Assembly: GCA_026994195.1 (NCBI GenBank)
Contig: JALWRH010000029.1
Location: forward strand, 1-64,000
Direction of reading: 5' to 3'
Length of the DNA: 64,000 nucleotides
Source of the DNA: Sedimenticola sp.
GTDB lineage: Bacteria; Pseudomonadota; Gammaproteobacteria; Chromatiales; Chromatiaceae
Shown here: one piece after another, positions 56,170 to 63,485 of the stretch
How positions within the stretch are numbered: the first letter of the stretch is position 1
Layout of the letters: each line of letters begins with the position of its first letter
Made by a program: the position numbers and the translations under genes
Notes under the pieces: generated by a model
The model's database searches: none
What the model saw: only the letters and a program-made list of their open reading frames with translations
Told to the model about the DNA's origin: nothing

Positions 56170-56856
56170 ATGAAAAAAACAGCAGTAGCCATTGCAGCCG
56201 TCATGAGCGGGGGAATTGTCCTGGCACAACCGGGAACAGGAATGCCGCCCTATGGTTATACGCCGCCCATGCCGGGAGCCATGCCCATGCGCCGTCCGGC
56301 GCCTGCTCCCCGTGAATACCCGGTAGACAGCCCGGCAGCCCTGGTGCAGAAAGGCATGCACGATCTCCTGGATCGCCTGCAGAGCGAGGACCTCGATACC
56401 CGTTCTCTCGAGAAGTACCTGGAGGAGCAGGTGGCTCCCTACTTCGATTTTGAATACATGGCCAAATCTGCGGCAGGCAATATGTATCGCTATATGAGTG
56501 ATGAGCAGAAAGCGCGTATGGCGCAGCGTATTGAACGGCAGTTCTTGTCCACCATGGTGCAGCGCCTGGTCAGCTACAACAATCAGGGTGTGCGGGTGAT
56601 GAGCCAGCGCATGAACCCGGATGGCCGTACCGGCATGGTGACTACCGCCATTACTGGCCCACGAGGTTATCCCACACGCCTGGATTTTCGTTTCTATAAG
56701 GCCAAGAGCGGCTGGAAAGTGTTTGATGTCATGGCCAATGGCCAAAGCGCCGTTATCCATTACCGCCGCCAGTTTCGTCAGACTATGTACATGCCATCAG
56801 GACGCAACCAGCGGCTCATGCGGCGTCCTTATCATCAACCTGCATCGGGCAGTTAA
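56170..56856 (+). CDS. MlaC/Ttg2D family periplasmic protein
   Basis: A 228-residue protein with a signal peptide (residues 1-19, ending VLAQ), then a Pro/Met-rich segment (residues 20-50, MPPYGYTPPMPGAMPMRRPA) before the MlaC fold. The fold is recognised by YFDFEYMAKSAAGNMYRYMS, EQKARMAQRIERQFLSTMVQ, and RLDFRFYKAKSGWKVFDVMA. MlaC carries phospholipids between the outer membrane and the inner-membrane MlaFEDB transporter. No MlaFEDB genes are near, so this is an orphan paralog. The Pro-rich insert is unlike classical MlaC. GGAGAGGAGGAAG precedes the ATG. A retropepsin-like gene follows after 27 bp. Confidence 0.82.
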   Translation: MKKTAVAIAAVMSGGIVLAQPGTGMPPYGYTPPMPGAMPMRRPAPAPREYPVDSPAALVQKGMHDLLDRLQSEDLDTRSLEKYLEEQVAPYFDFEYMAKSAAGNMYRYMSDEQKARMAQRIERQFLSTMVQRLVSYNNQGVRVMSQRMNPDGRTGMVTTAITGPRGYPTRLDFRFYKAKSGWKVFDVMANGQSAVIHYRRQFRQTMYMPSGRNQRLMRRPYHQPASGS

Positions 56857-56883
56857 CCGTCGCCAGCCGCATAGGGATTCCGG

Positions 56884-57405
56884 ATGAATGCTCAACCGGG
56901 GCAGGGCCTGGGAAAAGGCATGATCATTGGCGCCTGGGTGCTGCTGGTGGCGTTGCTCACCCTGTTCTTTTCCCGGGTTCTGGATGAACGTGAGAATCCC
57001 AACCAGCAACCCCTGAGCCAGGTATCCGCCCGGGGTGTCCGGGAAGTTGAGCTCAAACGCAATCCCCAGGGGCATTATGTGGCCACCGGTGCTATCAATG
57101 GCCAGGCGGTGGTGTTCCTGGTGGATACTGGAGCGACAGATGTCGCCCTGTCAGAAAAGCTTGCCCGGAAAATGGGCTTGGAAAAGCGGGCGGGGGCTTT
57201 CAGTCATACGGCAAACGGGGTGGTGGCTGTATGGCAGACCCGTCTCGACCGGGTATCACTGGGGAACATCGAGTTGCGCAATATACGCGCAAGCATTCTT
57301 CCTGATCTCAAACCGGATGATCAGGTGTTGCTGGGTATGAGTTTTCTCAAGAAACTGGAAATCCTTCAGAAAGGAGATACCCTGACTCTGCGCCAGCTCC
57401 CATGA
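56884..57405 (+). CDS. Membrane-anchored retropepsin-like aspartic protease
   Basis: A 173-residue protein with one membrane helix (residues about 12-30, GMIIGAWVLLVALLTLFF) and a periplasmic clan AA domain. The active-site motif is VVFLVDTGATDVALS with catalytic Asp81; a second conserved block is LRNIRASILPDLKPDDQVLL then GMSFLKKLEI. Each chain has one active-site Asp, so it should act as a dimer like retropepsins. Such membrane-anchored single-domain proteases occur widely in proteobacteria, but their substrates are unknown. It is 27 bp after the MlaC-like gene. Confidence 0.85.
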   Translation: MNAQPGQGLGKGMIIGAWVLLVALLTLFFSRVLDERENPNQQPLSQVSARGVREVELKRNPQGHYVATGAINGQAVVFLVDTGATDVALSEKLARKMGLEKRAGAFSHTANGVVAVWQTRLDRVSLGNIELRNIRASILPDLKPDDQVLLGMSFLKKLEILQKGDTLTLRQLP

Positions 57406-57429
57406 GTTGCTGGAAAAACTCTGATCCCT

Positions 57430-57496
57430 GTAGGTCGGGCTTCAGCCCGACATTTCTCCGTTGAGGCAGCTGTTGTCAGACTGAAGCCCGACCTAC
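57430..57496. repeat. REP-doublet-like inverted pair
   Basis: Arms of 22 bp at 57430-57451 (starting GTAGGTCGGGCTTCAG) and 57475-57496 (ending GAAGCCCGACCTAC) are inverted and separated by 23 bp. It begins 24 bp after the protease gene. The layout matches 21368-21434 exactly in arm length and spacing. It stands at the far end of the 57 kb repeat array from the terminator. Confidence 0.85.
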
Positions 57497-57535
57497 GGAT
57501 GGCAGAAGTGCCGGTAATGCAGAGAGCACACCGGC

Positions 57536-57660
57536 CCGTCCATCCCTGGACATGCGCCGCTCCTGCGCATTCTTGCGCCCGCGGCATACCGTCCATCCCT
57601 GGACATGCGCCGCTCCTGCGCATCCCTGCGCCCGCGGCATACCGTCCATCCCTGGACATA
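57536..57660 (-). repeat. 53-bp tandem repeat behind the HU terminator
   Basis: Units begin at 57536, 57589 and 57642 (CCGTCCATCCCTGGACATG), a period of exactly 53 bp; the third is partial. Read on the minus strand the array starts ATGTCCAGGGATGGACGG directly after the T-run of the HU terminator. The unit differs from the 34 kb unit at only a few positions (for example GGG for TGG and CAGG for CAAG). Open frames through it are artefacts. Confidence 0.9.
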
Positions 57661-57687
57661 AAAAAACCAGCGCGGGGCGCTGGTTTT
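57660..57687 (-). terminator. Intrinsic terminator of the HU gene (usable from both sides)
   Basis: CCAGCGC at 57667-57673 pairs with GCGCTGG at 57677-57683 around GGG, flanked by seven A at 57660-57666 and TTTT at 57684-57687. On the minus strand this is a stem followed by seven T, 26 bp after the HU stop. The 53-bp repeat begins at the next base. Confidence 0.88.
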
Positions 57688-57712
57688 ATTCCTGGCAATA
57701 TCACCTCGGGTC

Positions 57713-58087
57713 TTACATGGAGACCACGTCCTTCAGTGCTTTCAAGGCAGTAACCTTTACGGTAGTGCTTGCAGGTTTTGCGGCGATCTTCATGGGTTCG
57801 CCGGTAGCCGGGTTACGTCCCATACGCGCCTTGCGTGCCGGCTTCTTTACGCGGCGGATCTTGACGCCGGTATCGGGAATGGCAAATTCACCGGAACCAC
57901 GTTTCTTGATATGGCGGGTGATAAGATCACTCAGGGAAGAGAATACGGCTTGTACTTCTTTCTTGGTCAGGCCGGTATCGTCTGCGATAGCAGTGATGAT
58001 CTGACTCTTTGTCTGCTTCTTGCTGATGGCAGGCAGTTTCTTGGGAGCTGCCTTGGCAGCGACTTTCTTGGTGGTCTTTTTAACCAT
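57713..58087 (-). CDS. HU/IHF family DNA-binding protein with Lys-rich N-terminus
   Basis: A 124-residue nucleoid protein. The HU fold starts near residue 25 (SQIITAIADDTGLTKKEVQA) and includes ITRHIKKRGSGEFAIPDTGV and the DNA-intercalating arm RMGRNPATGEPMKIAAK with the typical NPxTGE. The first 24 residues are an extra Lys/Ala-rich tail (VKKTTKKVAAKAAPKKLP) resembling histone H1-like ends, not present in standard 90-residue HU. The tail may add DNA-condensing ability. The gene stands alone, with a terminator behind it and 279 bp of AT-rich DNA before it. Confidence 0.92.
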   Translation of the reverse strand: MVKKTTKKVAAKAAPKKLPAISKKQTKSQIITAIADDTGLTKKEVQAVFSSLSDLITRHIKKRGSGEFAIPDTGVKIRRVKKPARKARMGRNPATGEPMKIAAKPASTTVKVTALKALKDVVSM

Positions 58088-58366
58088 CTGATTACTCTCC
58101 TTAGGTTATCGGGTAATTCCGTACCGGAACTTACCATAATATTTTTTGTTGACATAGTGAAAATGTGGTTTCAGTTGATATATACGGCATATTTTCACTT
58201 TTCAAGGGGCAGAATTTGAGAAATGCACTGCTCTTTCAGGCAGGTTTACAAGAATTGCCAGGGATTGTATGCATTGCTAGCCCCATGCTATGAGTGCGTG
58301 CCTGTACATGGAATGCGATGGTTTGGGGGGTCGGATTTCGATGGGAACAAGAAGAACAGAGTGACT

Positions 58367-59833
58367 CTATTTTTTCTTTTTCAAGTCGGCAATTTCTTCT
58401 TGTACTTTTTTTAGCTGTGATTCCAGGCGTGCTGTTTCGTAGAAGTTCAGATTGGGAACACGCAGGGCAATCTTCAGCTGCAGGGCGGAGGCTTCCAGGT
58501 TGCCTTTCAGGTAATAGTGCATGGCCATGTGTTGGTGGCTTTCCGCCTGGCGTCCCATGTCTGCCGCGGCATTGGCCAGCAACTTGTAAACATGAGTGTT
58601 CTCCGGCCGAAGTGAAGCCAGAAACGAAAGCTTGCGATAGGCGGTTTTTGCCTTGCCTGCGCGTAAGTAGAATTCTGCCAGAGTGATCTGTAAGGGATAG
58701 CTCAGGGGCTGTTTCTCAACCGCGTCTTCCAGGCGGGAGATGGCGCGGCGCTTGTTTCCGGCTTCCATGTCGATGCGGGAAGCGGTAATGATGAACTCCA
58801 GGGTGTCAGGATACTCCTGCAACAGCGTATTCAGCTGCGAAGACGCTTTTGCATACTGGTCGTTGCGCAACAGAGCCAGGGCCAATCCATAAGTGGCCGC
58901 AGCTTTGTTGCGGTAGCGGCCTTCCCGAAGTGAGGCGGTGAAATAGGTAATGGCGTCACGCGCCTCATGGAAGGCGCGTTCCCTCAAAGTGCTCCTGGTA
59001 AGCAGATAACGGAAGCTGTCTGTGTATTGCTTATAAGAATAGACTTCTGCCCGTCCCAGGGAATCTGCGATTCTGGAATTGGTCACCGGATGGGTACGCA
59101 GAAACTCGGGAAGTTCAGTGCCATAGCTGTGATTGGCCCTGCCCATGCGGGTGAAGAAGCTGGGCATGGCGCGAGGGTCATAGTCGGCTGCGTACAGGAT
59201 GCCGATGCCCAGACGGTCGGCTTCCTTTTCGTTCTGGCGCGTGAAATTGATCTGTCGTTGTTGCATGGCGGCCTGTGCGCCAGTGGCGGCGGCAACGGCC
59301 GCATCCCCGCCCACGGTGGCGCCCAGAATGACTGCTGCTACCAGGGCGGCGCCCTGTACCAGACTCATGTTGCTGGCAGCGTACCAGGCGCGTTGCAGGT
59401 GCTTCTGGGTGACGTGGGTGATCTCATGAGCCAGTACGGCGGCCAGTTCACTTTCTGACTGGGTGGTGAGTACCAGACCCGTGTAGACGCCGATATAGCC
59501 GCCAGGGCCGGCATAGGCGTTGATGACCGGGCTGTCCACCAGGAAGAAGGTGAACTTGGAGCCCATGCCTTCACTGTGTTCAACCAGGGAGTTGCCCAGC
59601 TTGTTAATGTAGTCGTCCAGCAGCGGATCATCGATGACCGGCTGGGTGGCACGGACATAGCGCATAAAAGTCTTGCCCAGTTGCTGTTCCTGCAGGGGTG
59701 TGAACAGGTTGCCCGAAGCTGCGCCAATCTCGGGAAGGTCATCACTCCCTTCGCTCCATGCCTGGAGGGGTGTTGTACACAGACTGATGCCCAGAATGAG
59801 AATCAACCAGCGGTAAGAACGGGGATGGGCCAT
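58367..59833 (-). CDS. Periplasmic M48 metalloprotease with TPR region (BepA-like)
   Basis: A 488-residue exported protein. The signal peptide (residues 1-25) is followed by an M48 domain: PVINAYAGPGGYIGVYTGL, zinc motif LAHEITHVTQKH (His136, Glu137, His140) and third ligand Glu204 in NEKEADRLGIGIL. From about residue 300 the protein is a run of TPR-like helices (AATYGLALALLRNDQYAKAS and others) that end in a basic coiled tail (QEEIADLKKKK). This is the BepA/YfgC layout, which checks outer-membrane protein and LptD assembly. The frame runs upstream to 59986, but ATG 59833 fits the signal peptide. It shares one base with the VWA gene stop. Confidence 0.9.
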   Translation of the reverse strand: MAHPRSYRWLILILGISLCTTPLQAWSEGSDDLPEIGAASGNLFTPLQEQQLGKTFMRYVRATQPVIDDPLLDDYINKLGNSLVEHSEGMGSKFTFFLVDSPVINAYAGPGGYIGVYTGLVLTTQSESELAAVLAHEITHVTQKHLQRAWYAASNMSLVQGAALVAAVILGATVGGDAAVAAATGAQAAMQQRQINFTRQNEKEADRLGIGILYAADYDPRAMPSFFTRMGRANHSYGTELPEFLRTHPVTNSRIADSLGRAEVYSYKQYTDSFRYLLTRSTLRERAFHEARDAITYFTASLREGRYRNKAAATYGLALALLRNDQYAKASSQLNTLLQEYPDTLEFIITASRIDMEAGNKRRAISRLEDAVEKQPLSYPLQITLAEFYLRAGKAKTAYRKLSFLASLRPENTHVYKLLANAAADMGRQAESHQHMAMHYYLKGNLEASALQLKIALRVPNLNFYETARLESQLKKVQEEIADLKKKK

Positions 59834-61134
59834 CAGTTTAATTGTATGCGTTGCCCCCAGGGGGGCTTTTCCTTTCCTTTGACTAACCACAAGACAGGAT
59901 AGGAGGGCGCAAGTTCCGGGAACTGCCCTGCCAGGTCCGAAAAATACACCAGGATTTCCGGTTTCATGCCCTGTTTGTCCACCCATTGAAACACGGGCCG
60001 GAAATCCGTGCCACCACCGCCGCTGATTTCTGTCTGCAGCTTCAGTTCCTCCCAGGGTTCAAAAATCCAGGGGGCGCCATCAGCAATTTGGGCATCACAG
60101 GGAATCAGGGTGACCCGGGCGCGCATCTGTCCTTTGAGAGCGGAAATTTCCGAGAGAAATTCCTGAATATCCCTGTCTTTTATGGAGCCGCTGGTATCCA
60201 GGGCAACCACGATGTCCACCTGGCTGGAGTGCAGGGAGGGCAGGATGGCGTCGCCTTGGCTGCGGCGGGACGGACGCATATAGCTGTAGTCGTCTCGCGC
60301 TACGGAGGTCATATAGCGTGCCAGCAGCATGCGCCAGGGGAGGCGTGGCTGCAGCAGGTGATCGATCATGCGCGCCATGGCGCCATCCATTTTGCCTGCC
60401 TGGATGGCCTGCTGGGCGGCGCCGGCCATGCGCTGCTGCCATTGCACTTCCAGGGTATCTCTTTCTTCGGGTGTAAGGGGAGGAGGCTGGGAGGATTCGC
60501 CGGGCCGGGTCTGGTCGTTGCTTTCACCGCCGGGCTGGTTCTGTCCCCCTGTTCCGTTGCTACCGTCGTTGTCTTTGGGTTGCTGCTGCTGTTCCTTCTC
60601 CTGCCGTGGTTCGGGGGGCGGGTTGTCTGGAGGGGGCTCTCCATCTTCTCCACCATCGCCACTGCCGTCACTGTCCTGATCATAGAGGTGTTGGTCGATG
60701 GTTTCCTGGTTGTCATCCTCCTGTAGCAGGGGATAGATCTCCTCGGCAGTCATGCCCTTGTATTCATCCATGATGAGGCTGTCGTAGGGTGGTATGAGGC
60801 CTTCATCCACCAGCAGTGGGTTGATGGCATAGTCGCAGGCCAGATTCCAGCGGTGCAGCACCCGGTGGGCTCTGCGGGAAAAATGCGACAGGGCGCAATG
60901 CAGCGCTTCGTGAGCGAGCATGAACTGGGTCTGGGCCAGGGTCAGAGAAGCGATGTACTCAGGGTTGTAGTAGAAATGGCGGGCGTCTGTCCCGGTAGTG
61001 GGGCACCACTCGGGACTGGCCGCCTGCATGGGCAGGCGCAGCACCAGGGCGCCGAGAAAGGGCTTGTCCAGGATCAGGCGGGTGCGCGCTGCCGCCAGCT
61101 TGGTCTGAATCTCGTCGTGATCCAGCTCAGCCAT
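59833..61134 (-). CDS. VWA-like / DUF2201 putative metallopeptidase-domain protein
   Basis: A 433-residue cytoplasmic protein. The N-terminal part has a zinc-peptidase-like helix, FMLAHEALHCALSHFSRR with His75-Glu76 and His79. A long low-complexity linker rich in Asp, Pro, Gln and Gly (about residues 145-225) is followed by a VWA-like domain containing DIVVALDTSGSIKDRDIQEF and later GGGGTDFRPVFQWV. This is the DUF2201 architecture that pairs with MoxR ATPases. Whether the HExxH is catalytic is unknown. It overlaps the MoxR gene by 8 bases and the M48 gene by 1, so the three are one tightly coupled operon. Confidence 0.87.
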   Translation of the reverse strand: MAELDHDEIQTKLAAARTRLILDKPFLGALVLRLPMQAASPEWCPTTGTDARHFYYNPEYIASLTLAQTQFMLAHEALHCALSHFSRRAHRVLHRWNLACDYAINPLLVDEGLIPPYDSLIMDEYKGMTAEEIYPLLQEDDNQETIDQHLYDQDSDGSGDGGEDGEPPPDNPPPEPRQEKEQQQQPKDNDGSNGTGGQNQPGGESNDQTRPGESSQPPPLTPEERDTLEVQWQQRMAGAAQQAIQAGKMDGAMARMIDHLLQPRLPWRMLLARYMTSVARDDYSYMRPSRRSQGDAILPSLHSSQVDIVVALDTSGSIKDRDIQEFLSEISALKGQMRARVTLIPCDAQIADGAPWIFEPWEELKLQTEISGGGGTDFRPVFQWVDKQGMKPEILVYFSDLAGQFPELAPSYPVLWLVKGKEKPPWGQRIQLN

Positions 61135-62170
61135 AGAGCATTACTTCGCCAATGGCAGTGGCCCAGTCGGCAAATTCCGGTACCTGGAACAAGGAATCAC
61201 CGATGGCCCGGTGCAGATCGGAAACCAGCATGACGCCCATTTCCTTCTGCGGGAAGCGGTTGGCGTACCGGAGAATATGACCGGTGATATCGATGGCGTT
61301 GCTGTCATCCCGGGCGCGGATGGCACGTCCCACCAGAGCAGCGGCCACGGCGTACTGGAGATCGATTTCGTCCGGTACCGGCACATCCTTGCCACTGACG
61401 ATATCGTCCAGATCCGGCATTTTGTCCAAGCTGCCGATAAAGGCATGCAATTCGATACCCGCTGCCGGTCCCACGCAGGCCTGCAGGGTGCCCAGCAGCA
61501 GATTGGGCTGGGTTCCGAACTTCTGCAAACTGCGGTGGGCGAACTCCCAGGACCGGGGAGAGGGGAAGGCTACGGGGTTGTGCGCCGGGTCGAAATCGAA
61601 CAACAGTTCCGGGCGGAAGCGCAGGAAGGCGATCACTCTTTCGTCAATACCATTGGCCCAGGCCCAGGCCACCCAGTCATCCAGGTTGGTTTCCACCTCG
61701 AAATGGGACAGGCGGTTGGCCAGGGGGGCGGGCATGGTATAGGTTACGCCCCGGTCCCCCTGACGGTTTCCGGCGGCAAAGATGGCCCAGCCTTCGGGCA
61801 CTTCGTATTCACCCAGCTTGCGATCCAGGATGAGCTGGTAAGCAGCCGCGGAGACGCTGGGGGGCGCTGAGGTGATCTCGTCAAGGAAGAGAATGCCTTT
61901 TGGCCCATGGCGTAGGGTGCTGGGCAGAATGCCGGGGACGGCCCATTCCACGGTCTCTTCTTTGCGAAAGGGGATGCCGCGCAAATCACTCGGTTCCATC
62001 TGGGACAGGCGGATGTCGATGACTGGAACGCTATGCTTGGCTGCGATTTCGGCGACCATCTGGGACTTTCCCACTCCGGGTGGACCCCAGAGCATCACGG
62101 GCGTATGGTGGCCTTCCGTGGTGCTGGTGAATTCGCGGTCTAGAATGGTGAGTAACTGTGCTGGGCGCAT
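61127..62170 (-). CDS. MoxR-type AAA+ ATPase
   Basis: A 347-residue ATPase. Walker A is MLWGPPGVGKSQMVAE (near residue 29-36), Walker B is KGILFLDEITSAPPSVSAAA, sensor 1 is WAIFAAGNRQGDRGVTYTMP, and the arginine-finger region is LANRLSHFEVE. A helical C-terminal region follows. MoxR proteins act with VWA-domain partners as chaperones that mature or remodel other proteins. Its direct partner is the DUF2201 protein overlapping by 8 bases. The ATG at 62170 is the only good start. It is the first gene of the operon that ends in the M48 peptidase. Confidence 0.9.
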   Translation of the reverse strand: MRPAQLLTILDREFTSTTEGHHTPVMLWGPPGVGKSQMVAEIAAKHSVPVIDIRLSQMEPSDLRGIPFRKEETVEWAVPGILPSTLRHGPKGILFLDEITSAPPSVSAAAYQLILDRKLGEYEVPEGWAIFAAGNRQGDRGVTYTMPAPLANRLSHFEVETNLDDWVAWAWANGIDERVIAFLRFRPELLFDFDPAHNPVAFPSPRSWEFAHRSLQKFGTQPNLLLGTLQACVGPAAGIELHAFIGSLDKMPDLDDIVSGKDVPVPDEIDLQYAVAAALVGRAIRARDDSNAIDITGHILRYANRFPQKEMGVMLVSDLHRAIGDSLFQVPEFADWATAIGEVMLYG

Positions 62171-62512
62171 GGATTAGTCAGTGAATCAGAGTGACCTCAG
62201 GGAATGTCAGAAAGAATGCGCAGTCGGGGCGAAAAGGTCAACCTTTGTGCTGGGAAGGGATTTTTTCCGCTGTAAGTCGCAATGTTCGCGGCATATTTTC
62301 AGAAAAATGCATCCCTGACTTGCAAAGCATAAGAAAAACAGAGTATTCTAATGACCAGTAATCACCATCATGTTCCGGGTTTCCGGGGTGAGCGGTGATG
62401 CCTGTTCCTAAAGATTGAGTACGACAAAATTTTGAGGCGGCGTTCAAGGCGTGGCAGAATGCGTTCTTGTGCCGCATAAAGTATTAACATCAAAGAATTT
62501 CGGAGACCGGAT
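62171..62512. other. Divergent intergenic region, MoxR operon / 65-residue protein
   Basis: A 342-bp gap between divergent genes. It holds a promoter candidate for the plus-strand small gene (see 62320-62349). A minus-strand frame of 79 codons (62238-62477) has no ribosome site or recognisable domain and covers that promoter, so I do not call it. No repeat or RNA gene is evident. Confidence 0.35.
62320..62349 (+). promoter_or_regulatory. Candidate sigma-70 promoter for the 65-residue protein
   Basis: TTGCAA at 62320-62325 and TATTCT at 62344-62349 are separated by 18 bp, in a locally A-rich stretch. They would give a leader of about 155 bases. Each hexamer has four or five matches to consensus. 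Confidence 0.4.
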
Positions 62513-62710
62513 ATGAACCAGTTTTATTACGATGCCGTAACCAAGATGGAAAGCATGGGTGTCGATGATGAGTATATCCTGGGTTGGCAAGCAGGTTTTT
62601 TGCATCATCCCGAGCGTGAAGAGCAGCGGATTACCGAAGCCTATGAAGCAGGCTACGCTGATGGCGGTGAGAAGAACCTGGACAACCTGGACAAGTGGGT
62701 CAAGAGCTGA
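62513..62710 (+). CDS. Small acidic protein of unknown function
   Basis: A 65-residue protein with no signal peptide or membrane segment. I do not recognise a named family, though the pattern DDEYILGWQAGFLHHP and ITEAYEAGYADGGEKN looks conserved rather than random. The repeated Gly/Ala-x-x-Asp/Tyr pattern suggests two short helices. The ATG has CGGAG 7 bases upstream, a candidate promoter lies 160 bp before, and a perfect terminator follows 20 bp after the stop. Those signals make it a real single-gene unit. Confidence 0.75.
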   Translation: MNQFYYDAVTKMESMGVDDEYILGWQAGFLHHPEREEQRITEAYEAGYADGGEKNLDNLDKWVKS

Positions 62711-62730
62711 TTTTTCAGGCCGGTTGACGT

Positions 62731-62757
62731 AATAAAGGCGGGGTTTCCCGCCTTTAT
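62731..62757 (+). terminator. Perfect 12-bp terminator hairpin (bidirectional)
   Basis: AATAAAGGCGGG at 62731-62742 and CCCGCCTTTATT at 62746-62757 are exact complements around TTT. The A and T ends allow it to stop transcripts from both the small gene and the convergent gene at 62851-63414. Confidence 0.9.
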
Positions 62758-62850
62758 TGTGTCTGGAACGCGAACTTTGGTTTGTTTTCCCTGTTCTCGA
62801 TATGCCTGCCGGGGCTGAATGGCCATGCGCCTCAAGCCCCGGTAAGGCGT

Positions 62851-63414
62851 TTATTCGAACAAGTCCCGCATAGCCGGGGTGATCTTGCGGTTGAGTTCCG
62901 GGCCGTCCTTGTCCATGACCTGGTCGATGACCCAGCGGTTCTCCTGGGAGTCTCCCATGATCTGCTGTATTTCATATCCCAGATGTCTCAGAAAAGGGTA
63001 TGAGGGTCCGTCTTCCGTATAGCGGAATTCCGCGTATTCTCCTGCCCGCTGGTTGACCCGCGCAAAAAAAGGCTGCGCATAGTCTCCCGGGCCAAACAGA
63101 TCCAGACTGTTATCCTGGATGATGTCGGCCTGTTTCCTGGCGACAGCGACAATCAGTTTTTCCCGATCCTCATCTGCAAGTTCCAGTTCCTGCCGGGCCA
63201 GGCGGTCCATGATCTGCAGCATGAAGATCAGGTATTCGATGATCACGTCCATGCGTTGCTCATCGTTTTCGTAGATGAAATCCTCACCATGGAGATTGAT
63301 GGCTTTGTCCTGCGCCAGGCGCCAGCTGATGAAGGCCAGGGCGCCGGCGATTTCTTCCAGGGAATGATCGCCATCCTTGTTCCAGCGGCTTTTGATGCGA
63401 AGTGGTAGTGCCAT
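62851..63414 (-). CDS. Conserved-looking cytoplasmic protein of unknown function
   Basis: A 187-residue soluble helical protein. I do not recognise its family. It begins MALPLRIKSRWNKDGDHS and contains acidic helices (DEQRMDVIIEYLIFMLQIMD, QELELADEDREKLIVAVARK) and a more polar C-terminal half (FRYTEDGPSYPFLRHLGYEI). No cysteine is present, so a metal-thiolate site is excluded. AGGAGAAAC lies 5 bases before the ATG. It is divergent from the last gene across 71 bp, which may hold a shared promoter region, and convergent with the small gene across a terminator. Confidence 0.7.
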   Translation of the reverse strand: MALPLRIKSRWNKDGDHSLEEIAGALAFISWRLAQDKAINLHGEDFIYENDEQRMDVIIEYLIFMLQIMDRLARQELELADEDREKLIVAVARKQADIIQDNSLDLFGPGDYAQPFFARVNQRAGEYAEFRYTEDGPSYPFLRHLGYEIQQIMGDSQENRWVIDQVMDKDGPELNRKITPAMRDLFE

Positions 63415-63485
63415 GAAGTTTCTCCTATTGAGTCAGGCATGCTATAAATGAATAGCCTAGCATTTTACTCAAGAATTGCCCGCAC

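Noticed and set aside
58223-58414. 63-codon plus-strand frame upstream of HU
   Set aside because: AT-rich intergenic frame running into the end of the M48 gene; no support.
62238-62477. 79-codon minus-strand frame
   Set aside because: No ribosome site or domain; it covers a promoter-like stretch of the small plus-strand gene.
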